Origin: an uncultured Lachnospiraceae bacterium
GTDB taxonomy: Bacteria > Bacillota > Clostridia > Lachnospirales > Lachnospiraceae
Direction of reading: 5' to 3'
NCBI GenBank assembly: GCA_910586095.1
Contig: CAJUHQ010000091.1
Location: 1-13,981, forward strand
DNA: 13,981 nt
In this document: positions 5,951-13,061 of the stretch, one piece after another
Position numbering within the stretch: the stretch's first letter is position 1
Layout: each line of letters opens with the position of its first letter
Notes under the pieces: model-generated
Seen by the model: the letters and a program-made list of their open reading frames with translations, nothing else
Told to the model about the DNA's origin: nothing
Database searches by the model: none
Translations under genes and position numbers: made by a program

Positions 5951-6607
5951 ATGGGATATTTTCCTTTTTTTATGGATATTTCGGAAAAACAAGGTGTGAT
6001 TGTAGGTGGAGGAGTAGTTGCTGCAAGAAAGGTAGAGAAATTACTGGAATTTTCGCCTAATTTGACAGTGATTGCCACTAAAATCGAGACTTGCATGTGG
6101 GCACAGAGAAGTCGATTAGAAACTGAAAAGATCAATATGCTTATATTTCGTGAAAAACCTTTTCAGGAAGAGGATTTGATAGAAGCTGACTTTGTGATTG
6201 CAGCGACAGATGACAAAAAGATAAATAGTCGTGTATCAGATTATTGCAGAACGCGACAAATTCCTGTCAATGTGGTTGATGACAAAGAAAAATGTACGTT
6301 CTTTTTTCCTGCCTTGGTAAAGGATGGAGCATTGACTATTGGAATCTCAACAGATGGAAAAAGTCCATTGGTGTCAGCGTGGGTGCGCAAAAATATTGAA
6401 CAAGCTCTACCAAAAGGATTGGGAGAAATTATTGATTTGTTAGGAGCGCTTCGCAGCGATGTGATAGCATCGGGAAAAGAGGAGGCTATCCGCAAAGAAA
6501 TACTAGAAAAGATGTTTTTGTATTGTTTGGAAAAGAATTGTGAAGTAGAAGGGAAAGTGACTTTGGAAGAGCTAAGGTCGCTTTTTATTGAACATGAATA
6601 TAGTTAG
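5951..6607 (+). CDS. sirC: Precorrin-2 dehydrogenase (SirC / Met8p / CysG N-terminal type)
   Basis: This 218-residue protein oxidises precorrin-2 to sirohydrochlorin with NAD+; Met8p- and CysG-type relatives also insert Fe2+ to give siroheme. It opens with the typical YFPFFMD, then the NAD-binding loop GGGVVAARKVEKLL (19-32). FVIAATDD (81-88) is followed by NVVDDKEKCTFFFPA (107-121), where Asp110 aligns with the catalytic Asp of the family, and then by the GISTDGKSPL block (131-140). The C-terminal helical part (about 150-218) is present. AGAGGAAG lies about 10 bases before the ATG. The gene ends inside the start of hemC. No separate chelatase gene is in the cluster, so this protein might do both steps; that is inference. 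Confidence 0.88.
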   Translation: MGYFPFFMDISEKQGVIVGGGVVAARKVEKLLEFSPNLTVIATKIETCMWAQRSRLETEKINMLIFREKPFQEEDLIEADFVIAATDDKKINSRVSDYCRTRQIPVNVVDDKEKCTFFFPALVKDGALTIGISTDGKSPLVSAWVRKNIEQALPKGLGEIIDLLGALRSDVIASGKEEAIRKEILEKMFLYCLEKNCEVEGKVTLEELRSLFIEHEYS

Positions 6608-7487
6608 GATAGGAACAAGGGGGAGTCAGTTGGCTCTAAAACAAGCATATATGGTGCAGGAAGCTTTGCTGCGCGCTGACTGTCAACTGAAGACAGAGAT
6701 TGTAATTTTGCGTACAAAGGGAGATACAATCAAGAATAAGCCATTTGCCGAAATTGGAGAAAAGGGAATTTTTGTTTCAGAATTTGAACAGGCATTACAA
6801 GATGGACAAATTGATCTTGCTGTACATTCTGCAAAGGATCTTCCAATAACATTGGCAGAGGGATTGAGTATTGCGGCTGTTCTTGAACGTGCTGATGTAC
6901 GGGACGTTTTGATAGTTCACAAAGAAAGTAAATGGCCCTTGATACATACAGAATCATTTGTGATAGGAAGCAGCAGTAGAAGACGTCAGTTACAGGCTAA
7001 GCAACTCTGGAATTTTGTATGTTGTAAAGATATTCGTGGAAATGTAGATAGCCGACTGCGCAAGTTGAAAGAGGGCAGCTATGACGGAATTCTTTTGGCA
7101 AAAGCGGGTTTGGACCGTCTAGGTGTAGAAGAGCAGCACGAAAAAGAACTGAAGTTCTATCCATTGCCACCGACACAGTTTTTGCCTGCCGCGTGTCAGG
7201 GAATCATCGCAGTGGAAACTGTGCAGGATTCTCTTGTTACAACTTTATGCAAAAAGATCACAGATGTAGATACTGAATTATGCTTTTTAGTGGAGAGAGA
7301 AGTGCTGTTTTGGCTTGCAGCAGATTGTAGCGAAGCTGCTGCTGCTTGGTGCAGAAAAGAGAAAAATGAATTGATTTTGGATGTGATGTATGCAGGCAAA
7401 AGGCAAAAGTGCACTTGTACAGCAAATATACAAGATGGGCTGGAGATGGCGCGTGAGGCTGCAAAATTAGTTCTTTGTAAAGCATAG
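6594..7487 (+). CDS. hemC: Porphobilinogen deaminase (hydroxymethylbilane synthase)
   Basis: HemC joins four porphobilinogen units into hydroxymethylbilane. The 297-residue protein shows RIGTRGSQLALKQA at its N-terminus, AVHSAKDLP with the catalytic Asp at residue 82, GSSSRRRQLQ (125-134) and DIRGNVDSRL (146-155). The Cys that anchors the dipyrromethane cofactor is residue 245 in ADCSEAAAAW. I start at ATG 6594 because it gives the family-typical MNIVRIGTRG; an in-frame TTG at 6588 would add two residues. Neither has a good binding site, and the start lies 14 bp inside the preceding gene, so translation is probably coupled to it. Oddities: LPAACQG replaces the common PAxGQG, and the C-terminal domain is Cys-rich (CRKEK, CTC). 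Confidence 0.93.
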   Translation: MNIVRIGTRGSQLALKQAYMVQEALLRADCQLKTEIVILRTKGDTIKNKPFAEIGEKGIFVSEFEQALQDGQIDLAVHSAKDLPITLAEGLSIAAVLERADVRDVLIVHKESKWPLIHTESFVIGSSSRRRQLQAKQLWNFVCCKDIRGNVDSRLRKLKEGSYDGILLAKAGLDRLGVEEQHEKELKFYPLPPTQFLPAACQGIIAVETVQDSLVTTLCKKITDVDTELCFLVEREVLFWLAADCSEAAAAWCRKEKNELILDVMYAGKRQKCTCTANIQDGLEMAREAAKLVLCKA

Positions 7488-7581
7488 GTGTTCTCTTTAC
7501 ATGACAGTAAATACATTAAAAAATTAGGAATTTGGGAATCAATCAATAAAATATTGTGGTACGAAAGGATAGGAAGTTGGC

Positions 7582-9183
7582 TTGAAGATAGGAAAAGTAT
7601 ACCTAGTAGGGGCAGGCTGTGGGAGTACAGGACTTTTGACAATAAAAGCACTAGAGTTGTTGCTTAGTTGTGATGTAGTACTCTATGACAATCTGATTCC
7701 AAAGGAAGTATTGACATGGACGCGAAAGGACTGCGAAAAGGTTGATGTAGGGAAGCGCTATGGTGGACTTTCTATGAAGCAGCAGGATATACAAGATTTG
7801 TTGATAAAAAAAGCTAGAGAGGGAAAGACAGTAGTGCGCTTAAAGGGAGGAGATCCCTATATATTTGGACGTGGAGGAGAGGAATTTTTGGCTGTAAAAA
7901 AAGCAGGGATTGACTGTGAGCAAGTCCCTGGAATTTCATCAGCTTTTGCAGTTCCTGCCGCCGCAGGTATTCCTGTCACGCACAGAAAAATGGCACGAAG
8001 TGTTACAGTTGTGACAGGAACAATAGCAGGAGAACATGGTCAAGAGCAATTGCAGCTAGATTTTGAGACATTGGCGAAATTAGAAGGTACATTGGTGATT
8101 TTAATGGGGATACATCATGTGGAGGCGATTGCAGATGGATTGATAAGAGCAGGAAAAGATCCCAATACACCTTGTGCAGTGATTATGGAAGGAACTACGC
8201 AACAACAACGATGTCTTCGAACCATCCTAGTGTCAGTGGCACAAGAGAGTAAGGCACAAGGATTTCATGCCCCAGCAGTTATTGTGATCGGTCCAGTGGC
8301 AGAGTTGGAATTGCTTTCTAAGAAGGAACAGGCAAAAGAGGAAAAGGCAACAACACAAAGAGAATCATTGTCAGGAGTTACAGTGGGCGTAACTGGGACG
8401 CCTCATTTCGTGAAAAAGCTTTCCACAGCGCTTTGGCAACAAAAAGCGTATGCGTGGGATATGGGGTTTATGGATATTGTACCCACACAAACCCCTCTAC
8501 CTGACCTTGCGGCGTGTGGTTGGATTGTCTTTACTAGTCCTAATGGAGCACATATTTTTTTGGATAAATGTAGACAGGAGCAAAGAGATTTGCGCAGTCT
8601 TTCTTCGATCTCGATCGCAGTGATTGGACCAGGAACAGCACAAGTATTTGAGGAGGCGGGAATATATGTGGATTATATGCCACCAATATATGATACCACA
8701 CATCTAGCGAAGGGACTTATAAAAAGGATAATAAAAGAGCAAAAACATACAAGCTTGTTCCCCTTAACTATGTTTTTGAGATCACAGGAGGGAAGTACTA
8801 TTTTGCCTGCACTGTTCCAGCAACAAAATTTGCCATTTGTGGATGTTCCTCTTTACAACATAGAAGTTCAGAAAGAAAAACGCGCAGTAGCACTGCAAAA
8901 AAAATCAGATTATGTGGTTTTTGGTTCAGCGATGGGAGTTCGGGCTTATTTTGAAGGGATAGAGGAACAAACAGTAGAGTATGTACAACAAACGAATGTG
9001 GAAAATCATAGAAAAAAGAGTTTAGAGCCACGTTATCTATGCGTTGGAGATAGATGTAAAGAGGAATTAGAAAAGTATACAACAGAATCCATTCTAACAG
9101 CAAAAGAAGCTAGTATAGAAGGAATTGTGTCCTGTTTGTATGAGGATAGAAAAAGAAACGCAAAGAAAGAGGACATATTGTAG
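7582..9183 (+). CDS. cobA-hemD: Uroporphyrinogen-III C-methyltransferase / uroporphyrinogen-III synthase fusion
   Basis: Two enzymes are fused in 533 residues. Residues 1-243 are the SAM-dependent methyltransferase that turns uroporphyrinogen III into precorrin-2: YLVGAGCGSTGLLT (7-20), VRLKGGDPYIFGRGGEE (85-101) and the VPGISS-PAAAGIPVTHR block (115-135). After a charged linker (about 245-262), residues 264-525 are HemD, which cyclises hydroxymethylbilane with inversion of ring D: FTSPNG (317-322), VIGPGTA (347-353) and FGSAMGVRAYFE (447-458). The fusion routes the product straight to the siroheme/corrin branch and away from haem. The start is TTG with AGGATAGGAAG just upstream; no in-frame ATG is near. 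It lies 94 bp after hemC and 14 bp before hemB. Confidence 0.93.
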   Translation: MKIGKVYLVGAGCGSTGLLTIKALELLLSCDVVLYDNLIPKEVLTWTRKDCEKVDVGKRYGGLSMKQQDIQDLLIKKAREGKTVVRLKGGDPYIFGRGGEEFLAVKKAGIDCEQVPGISSAFAVPAAAGIPVTHRKMARSVTVVTGTIAGEHGQEQLQLDFETLAKLEGTLVILMGIHHVEAIADGLIRAGKDPNTPCAVIMEGTTQQQRCLRTILVSVAQESKAQGFHAPAVIVIGPVAELELLSKKEQAKEEKATTQRESLSGVTVGVTGTPHFVKKLSTALWQQKAYAWDMGFMDIVPTQTPLPDLAACGWIVFTSPNGAHIFLDKCRQEQRDLRSLSSISIAVIGPGTAQVFEEAGIYVDYMPPIYDTTHLAKGLIKRIIKEQKHTSLFPLTMFLRSQEGSTILPALFQQQNLPFVDVPLYNIEVQKEKRAVALQKKSDYVVFGSAMGVRAYFEGIEEQTVEYVQQTNVENHRKKSLEPRYLCVGDRCKEELEKYTTESILTAKEASIEGIVSCLYEDRKRNAKKEDIL

Positions 9184-9197
9184 AAAGGACAAGAACG

Positions 9198-10154
9198 ATG
9201 CAGCGTTTTAGAAGACTGAGACGGGATGAGAGAATCCGATCTATGATGCAGGAAACCAGACTGCATCCAAAAGATTTTATTTATCCATTGTTTGTGATAG
9301 AAGGACAAAATATAACAAATTCTGTAGATTCTATGCCAGGAATTTACCAGTATTCGATTGACAGACTCCCTAGGATTTTAGATCGAATAAAACAAGTAGA
9401 AATTGGGGGCGTGATGCTTTTTGGTATCCCACAACATAAGGATGCTCAAGGCAGCCAAGCTTATGCAAAGGATGGAATCACACAAAGAGCAGTGCGGTTT
9501 ATCCGTGAAAATTATCCAGAAATCTATGTTGTGGTAGATATATGTCTATGTGAGTATACTTCTCATGGACATTGTGGTGTGGTTTGTGGAACAGAAGTTC
9601 TGAATGATGAGACACTGCCACTATTAGGAAAAATGGCACTGAGTTTGGTGGAAGCAGGTGCAGACATGATAGCACCATCTGATATGATGGATGGAAGGGT
9701 AGAGGCACTGCGTACTATTTTGGATCAGGCAGGATTTCCCCATACTCCTATTATGGCATATAGTGCCAAATTTGCCTCGGCGTATTATGGGCCTTTTCGA
9801 GATGCAGCGGGTTCTGCACCAAAATTTGGAGATCGCAAAAGTTATCAAATGGACATTGCCAATGGAAGAGAGGCATTGAGGGAGCTGGCAGCAGATATAG
9901 AGGAAGGTGCAGATATTGTGATGGTAAAGCCAGCACTGGCTTATTTGGATATTTTAAAAGAAGCATCATGTCGATTCGATATTCCGCTTGCAGTCTATAA
10001 TGTGAGTGGTGAGTATGCGATGGTAAAGGCAGCGGCTGCAAATGGCTGGATTGATGAGAAAAGAGTGGTATTGGAAAATCTTACGGCTATGAAACGTGCT
10101 GGAGCAAAGTTGATTATAACATATCATGCATTGGATGCGGCAAACTGGCTATAG
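9198..10154 (+). CDS. hemB: Delta-aminolevulinic acid dehydratase (porphobilinogen synthase)
   Basis: HemB condenses two aminolevulinate molecules into porphobilinogen. The 318-residue length is normal. The N-terminal arm has the family block RRLRRDERIR. Zinc-ligand cysteines are Cys116, Cys118 and Cys126 in DICLCEYTSHGHCG (114-127), so this is the Zn-type enzyme. Catalytic lysines are Lys191 (YSAKFASAYYGPFRDA) and Lys244 (VMVKPALAYLD). The substrate-loop region GDRKSYQMD is at 211-219. AAAGGA lies about 9 bases before the ATG. The gene follows cobA-hemD by 14 bp. A 147-bp structured leader separates it from hemL. Confidence 0.96.
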   Translation: MQRFRRLRRDERIRSMMQETRLHPKDFIYPLFVIEGQNITNSVDSMPGIYQYSIDRLPRILDRIKQVEIGGVMLFGIPQHKDAQGSQAYAKDGITQRAVRFIRENYPEIYVVVDICLCEYTSHGHCGVVCGTEVLNDETLPLLGKMALSLVEAGADMIAPSDMMDGRVEALRTILDQAGFPHTPIMAYSAKFASAYYGPFRDAAGSAPKFGDRKSYQMDIANGREALRELAADIEEGADIVMVKPALAYLDILKEASCRFDIPLAVYNVSGEYAMVKAAAANGWIDEKRVVLENLTAMKRAGAKLIITYHALDAANWL

Positions 10155-10225
10155 TTATACTATGGTGGTGGCCTTGCTAAAGCAAATAGAGAAAAATCAT
10201 GAAGCGAAGATGGTAAGAATATAGA

Positions 10226-10301
10226 GTGAAATATAAAATTTCACCCCTCCTGATAGGAGAGCCCGCCAAAGCGGGTAGATGGGAGTTAGAGGGGGATTAG
10301 G
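10226..10301 (+). promoter_or_regulatory. Structured hemL leader that can mask the ribosome binding site
   Basis: Three hairpins sit in a row: GTGAAAT/ATTTCAC (10226-10232 with 10238-10244), CTCCT/AGGAG (10247-10251 with 10255-10259) and CCCGC/GCGGG (10262-10266 with 10271-10275, loop CAAA). The hemL ribosome binding site is in AGAGGGGG (10288-10295), 6 bases before the ATG. CCCCTC (10244-10249) is an exact complement of GAGGGG (10289-10294), so an outer stem around the GC-rich hairpin would hide the binding site, while the CTCCT/AGGAG hairpin competes for part of the same C-rich segment. This could be a translational switch. The pairing is visible; the regulation is inferred, and the element may instead be a dispersed repeat. 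Confidence 0.45.
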
Positions 10302-11588
10302 ATGAGTATAACGCAATCAGAAGTGCTTTTTGACAAGGCACAGAGGTTGATGCCAGGCGGAGTGAATTCGCCGGTTAGAGCCTTTAAAGCAGTAGGAAAG
10401 CATCCTTTTTTTGTGGAACGTGCACAGGGACCGTGGTTGTATGATGTGGATGGAAATAAGTATTTAGATTATGTTTGTTCATGGGGACCTAATATTCTAG
10501 GACATGCACATCCGCGTGTGATAGAGGCAGTACAAAGAGCATGTGAACGAGGGTTGACGTTTGGGGCTTCTACGCCTTGGGAGATAGAGTTGGCGGAATT
10601 GATTCAAAGTTGTGTACCAGATATAGAGATGGTGCGCTTAGTCAGTTCAGGAACCGAAGCAGTTATGAGTGCTGTGCGTGTGGCTAGAGGGTTTACAGGA
10701 AGAGAAAAGATTATTAAATTTGAAGGAAATTATCACGGCCATTCGGATGGACTATTGATGAAAGCTGGATCAGGATTGATGACTCAGTCTGTACCAGATA
10801 GTGCTGGAGTACCAGCTACATACGCACAAACGACATTGACAGCAATATACAATGATATAGAATCTGTGCGTAGTTTGATGGAGGAGAATAGAGGGCAGAT
10901 TGCTGCAATTGTGGTAGAGCCAGTCGCCGCCAATATGGGAGTTGTACCACCAAAAGAGGGATTTTTAGAATTTTTGCGCCATATTACGCAGAAACAAGGT
11001 GCGCTGCTAATTTTTGATGAGGTGATTACAGGTTTTCGGTTAGCATTGGGAGGGGCTACAGAATACACAGGGGTTCATGCAGACTTGCATACGTTTGGAA
11101 AGATTGTAGGAGGAGGTATGCCATTAGCAGCCTATGGCGGTCGAAAGGATGTGATGTCTTGTGTTGCTCCATTAGGGACGGTTTATCAGGCAGGAACATT
11201 GTCAGGGAATCCAGTGTCTGTGGCGGCGGGAATCGAGACTATAAAGATATTAATGGAGGATTCAAAGATTTACGAACGAATAGATGCGCGGGCCAGTCAG
11301 TTGGCAAAAGCCTTTTGCAAAAAGGGGTTGACTGTAAATCGTGCAGGTTCCTTGCTCAGTGCATTTTTTACCTCTGGCTGGAACGAAAAAGGTGGTTTTC
11401 CACATCCAATAGAAAATTATGCAGATGCTTGTGGTTGTGATAGGGAGGCGTTTGCAGATTATTTTGGCAGGATGCTTGCAAGTGGAATTTATGTGGCGCC
11501 ATCTCAATTTGAAGCGTTGTTTGTCTCAGATGCACATTCAGACGATCTGATTCATAAGACTTGTGACGTAATCGACTCCATAGTATAG
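10302..11588 (+). CDS. hemL: Glutamate-1-semialdehyde 2,1-aminomutase
   Basis: HemL converts the HemA product, glutamate-1-semialdehyde, to 5-aminolevulinate in a PLP-dependent transamination. The 428-residue length is normal. It has the N-terminal MPGGVNSPVRAFKAVG block (17-32), the PLP-phosphate site SSGTEAVMSAVR (115-126), the cofactor-binding Asp239 in FDEVITGFR, and the Schiff-base Lys267 in FGKIVGGGMPLAAYGG (265-280). The C-terminal part carries the GIYVAPSQFEALFVS region typical of the enzyme. The start ATG follows GAGGGGG at 6 bases. It is the last gene of the cluster; a convergent hairpin lies 96 bp downstream. The leader structure suggests separate translational control of this entry step. 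Confidence 0.96.
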   Translation: MSITQSEVLFDKAQRLMPGGVNSPVRAFKAVGKHPFFVERAQGPWLYDVDGNKYLDYVCSWGPNILGHAHPRVIEAVQRACERGLTFGASTPWEIELAELIQSCVPDIEMVRLVSSGTEAVMSAVRVARGFTGREKIIKFEGNYHGHSDGLLMKAGSGLMTQSVPDSAGVPATYAQTTLTAIYNDIESVRSLMEENRGQIAAIVVEPVAANMGVVPPKEGFLEFLRHITQKQGALLIFDEVITGFRLALGGATEYTGVHADLHTFGKIVGGGMPLAAYGGRKDVMSCVAPLGTVYQAGTLSGNPVSVAAGIETIKILMEDSKIYERIDARASQLAKAFCKKGLTVNRAGSLLSAFFTSGWNEKGGFPHPIENYADACGCDREAFADYFGRMLASGIYVAPSQFEALFVSDAHSDDLIHKTCDVIDSIV

Positions 11589-11683
11589 CCACATTATGGA
11601 TGGGGTTCAACAATGCAAACTTTGTTTTGTATCATCAGTAAACGACTCTGATATAGAGAAAAAGATTTTTACAGATGAATTTA

Positions 11684-11719
11684 ATTGTGCCAATGTGTAT
11701 GTTTTCACATTGGCACAAT
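11684..11719. terminator. Convergent bidirectional hairpin between hemL and the ATPase gene
   Basis: ATTGTGCCAATGTG (11684-11697) pairs perfectly over 14 bp with CACATTGGCACAAT (11706-11719); the loop is 8 bases (TATGTTTT). It lies between two genes that face each other, the usual place for a shared terminator. Neither strand has a strong T run after the stem, so termination may be weak or helped by Rho, or the hairpin may mainly protect 3' ends. Confidence 0.6.
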
Positions 11720-11739
11720 ATGTCTAAACACGCGATGTT

Positions 11740-12555
11740 TTACTCAAAGGCATCATGGTGTTTTTGGAAGAAATCATAAAAATATCTTATATTCTCAAGA
11801 TCTGTCCAATTTGCTTCTGCTAGATCTTTTGAGTCCAGATTATATATTTTAGCGTGAAGTGTTCCAAGCATAAATGGTGAATGAGTGGAAATAATAAATT
11901 GGCATCCTAAAAATCGGGCTAATTTATTTAGATTCTCTGCCAATACAGTTTGATTTGCAGGTGATAAAGACACCTCTGGTTCGTCTAGCAAATAAAGTGC
12001 ATCAGGCTCAATATAATCATCCAAAAGTTGTAAAGTAGTCTCGCCATTGGAATATTTTTCTTGCGCAAATTTTAAACATTCTACATCATGTTTCATTTTA
12101 TAAGAAGTTCTTAGCTCTTGAGCCTGTTCTTTGGACAAGCCCTTTCGGATATGTTCATACACATAACCATCACATAAGACCTGTTCTTGTTGGATCTTTT
12201 TGATTTCATATAAGATATCCTCGCTTTTAATGTATTTACTTTGGGATGGAATATATCGTAAGCAGCGTCCATATTCGTCTTCTCCTAAAGAATAGTGACA
12301 TTCCTCTACAAACTTTGTAAAATAAGGAACACGTCCATATTGATTGTTGGTTGCGTATTCTAATCCTGTCAATTGCAATTTGTTGGCTATAATATTGAGT
12401 ATTGTAGATTTACCAGATGCATTATTGCCATATAAGACAGTGATTGGACGAAATACCAATATTCTTTCGCTCTTTGTGGCAAATACATTATAAGGATAAA
12501 TATGAGGATCACTGACAGTTTCGTCTGAAAATGAAAAACTACTTAGATAGATCAT
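11740..12555 (-). CDS. Stand-alone AAA/ABC-type (SMC-like) ATPase
   Basis: The 271-residue soluble protein is a complete ABC-type nucleotide-binding domain without membrane segments. The P-loop GNNASGKST is at 43-51, a signature-like YSNGE at 168-172, Walker B LYLLDEPE at 187-194, and the H-switch ISTHSPF at 222-228. The order and spacing fit the small AAA ATPases that resemble SMC/RecF/OLD heads. I chose ATG 12555 because AAGGGGG (12561-12567) lies 5 bases upstream on the minus strand; the in-frame ATG at 12570 would place that site inside the gene. It has its own promoter and no partner gene next to it. Such ATPases occur both alone and with nucleases in defence systems; no nuclease is visible here. 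The specific role is unknown. Confidence 0.82.
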   Translation of the reverse strand: MIYLSSFSFSDETVSDPHIYPYNVFATKSERILVFRPITVLYGNNASGKSTILNIIANKLQLTGLEYATNNQYGRVPYFTKFVEECHYSLGEDEYGRCLRYIPSQSKYIKSEDILYEIKKIQQEQVLCDGYVYEHIRKGLSKEQAQELRTSYKMKHDVECLKFAQEKYSNGETTLQLLDDYIEPDALYLLDEPEVSLSPANQTVLAENLNKLARFLGCQFIISTHSPFMLGTLHAKIYNLDSKDLAEANWTDLENIRYFYDFFQKHHDAFE

Positions 12556-12596
12556 ACAATCCCCCTTCATGTACCAAAAATGTAATATTCAAAAGC

Positions 12597-12625
12597 ATCA
12601 TATCAAGTGGAAGGATACAAGTCAA
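12597..12625 (-). promoter_or_regulatory. Sigma-70-type promoter of the ATPase gene
   Basis: Read on the minus strand, TTGACT (12625-12620) and TATGAT (12602-12597) are separated by exactly 17 bp, close to the housekeeping consensus. The start point would be near 12590, giving a leader of about 35 bases before the ATG at 12555. The promoter lies immediately downstream of the cruciform element at 12654-12781, when read in the direction of transcription. Confidence 0.7.
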
Positions 12626-12653
12626 TCTATATCTGTATGATTTCTTTTTGTTT

Positions 12654-12781
12654 GTAACAGTTCAGCCATGCAAAATCGAATATACGAAATGCTGTTGGGG
12701 GCTTGCTTGCATAAGGCATTTTGTATATTCGATTTTATAGGGCGGATGCCCGACATGAAATGGGTATGGCTGAATAGTAAC
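12654..12781. repeat. Cruciform inverted-repeat element, MITE-like or structured RNA
   Basis: An outer stem TTCAGCCAT (12661-12669) / ATGGCTGAA (12766-12774) continues imperfectly out to GTAAC (12654-12658) / GTAAC-type ends at 12777-12781. Inside is a 21-bp stem (12672-12692 with 12716-12736) with only one G-T wobble and a 23-base loop containing five G. A small GGGC-GGAT-GCCC hairpin (12740-12751) follows. The whole folds as a three-way junction about 128 bases long. Terminal inverted repeats and the lack of coding sequence fit a non-autonomous mobile element or REP-like repeat. I saw no clear target-site duplication. A structured RNA is the alternative. Confidence 0.55.
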
Positions 12782-12925
12782 TTTTATTTAAGTACATTGT
12801 GTGTTCGCGATATAACGAAAGTACATAATGAAACAGAAGATCATCTAGCCTTATCAAAGAAGAGGCTATGAGCATAATAGAAGTTGTTCCTGTTATTTTT
12901 GAGATTTTTCCTTAGATAGACAATC

Positions 12926-12977
12926 ATAAAAAGAAATAAGCATGCCTTATCTGAGAATGTTGGATGCCTATTTCTTT
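12926..12977 (-). terminator. Terminator-like hairpin of the secreted-protein gene
   Basis: AAAGAAATAAGCAT (12930-12943) pairs with ATGCCTATTTCTTT (12964-12977), 14 bp with one mismatch and a 20-base loop. On the minus strand the 3' arm ends in a T-rich run (complement of 12928-12932) and lies 85 bp after the stop of the secreted-protein gene. The long loop makes it a less typical terminator. Confidence 0.5.
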
Positions 12978-13061
12978 AATAAACTGAAATTTTACATAGA
13001 AACCATATGTTCAATATCACTTATAAGTAGGTTATACATTAGAGTTGATTGTTTTGCAAAG

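Larger units (their letters stand above)
12571..13061. other. Intergenic region with promoter, cruciform element and terminator
   Basis: No gene is supported in these 491 bp. Plus-strand frames at 12531-12740 and 12668-12871 run through the inverted repeats and have no family features. The region holds the ATPase promoter (12597-12625), the large inverted-repeat element (12654-12781), a small stem TAGCCT/AGGCTA (12846-12851 with 12863-12868) and the terminator-like hairpin of the secreted-protein gene (12926-12977). Confidence 0.5.

Noticed and set aside
7488..7581. Possible separate promoter or small gene between hemC and cobA-hemD
   Set aside because: The gap is plain AT-rich sequence without a paired -35/-10 or a coding frame; only the ribosome binding site for the TTG start is clear.
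12531..12871. Two short plus-strand frames over the cruciform element
   Set aside because: Their residues are encoded by the inverted repeats, there are no family motifs, and the ATPase promoter lies on the other strand here.
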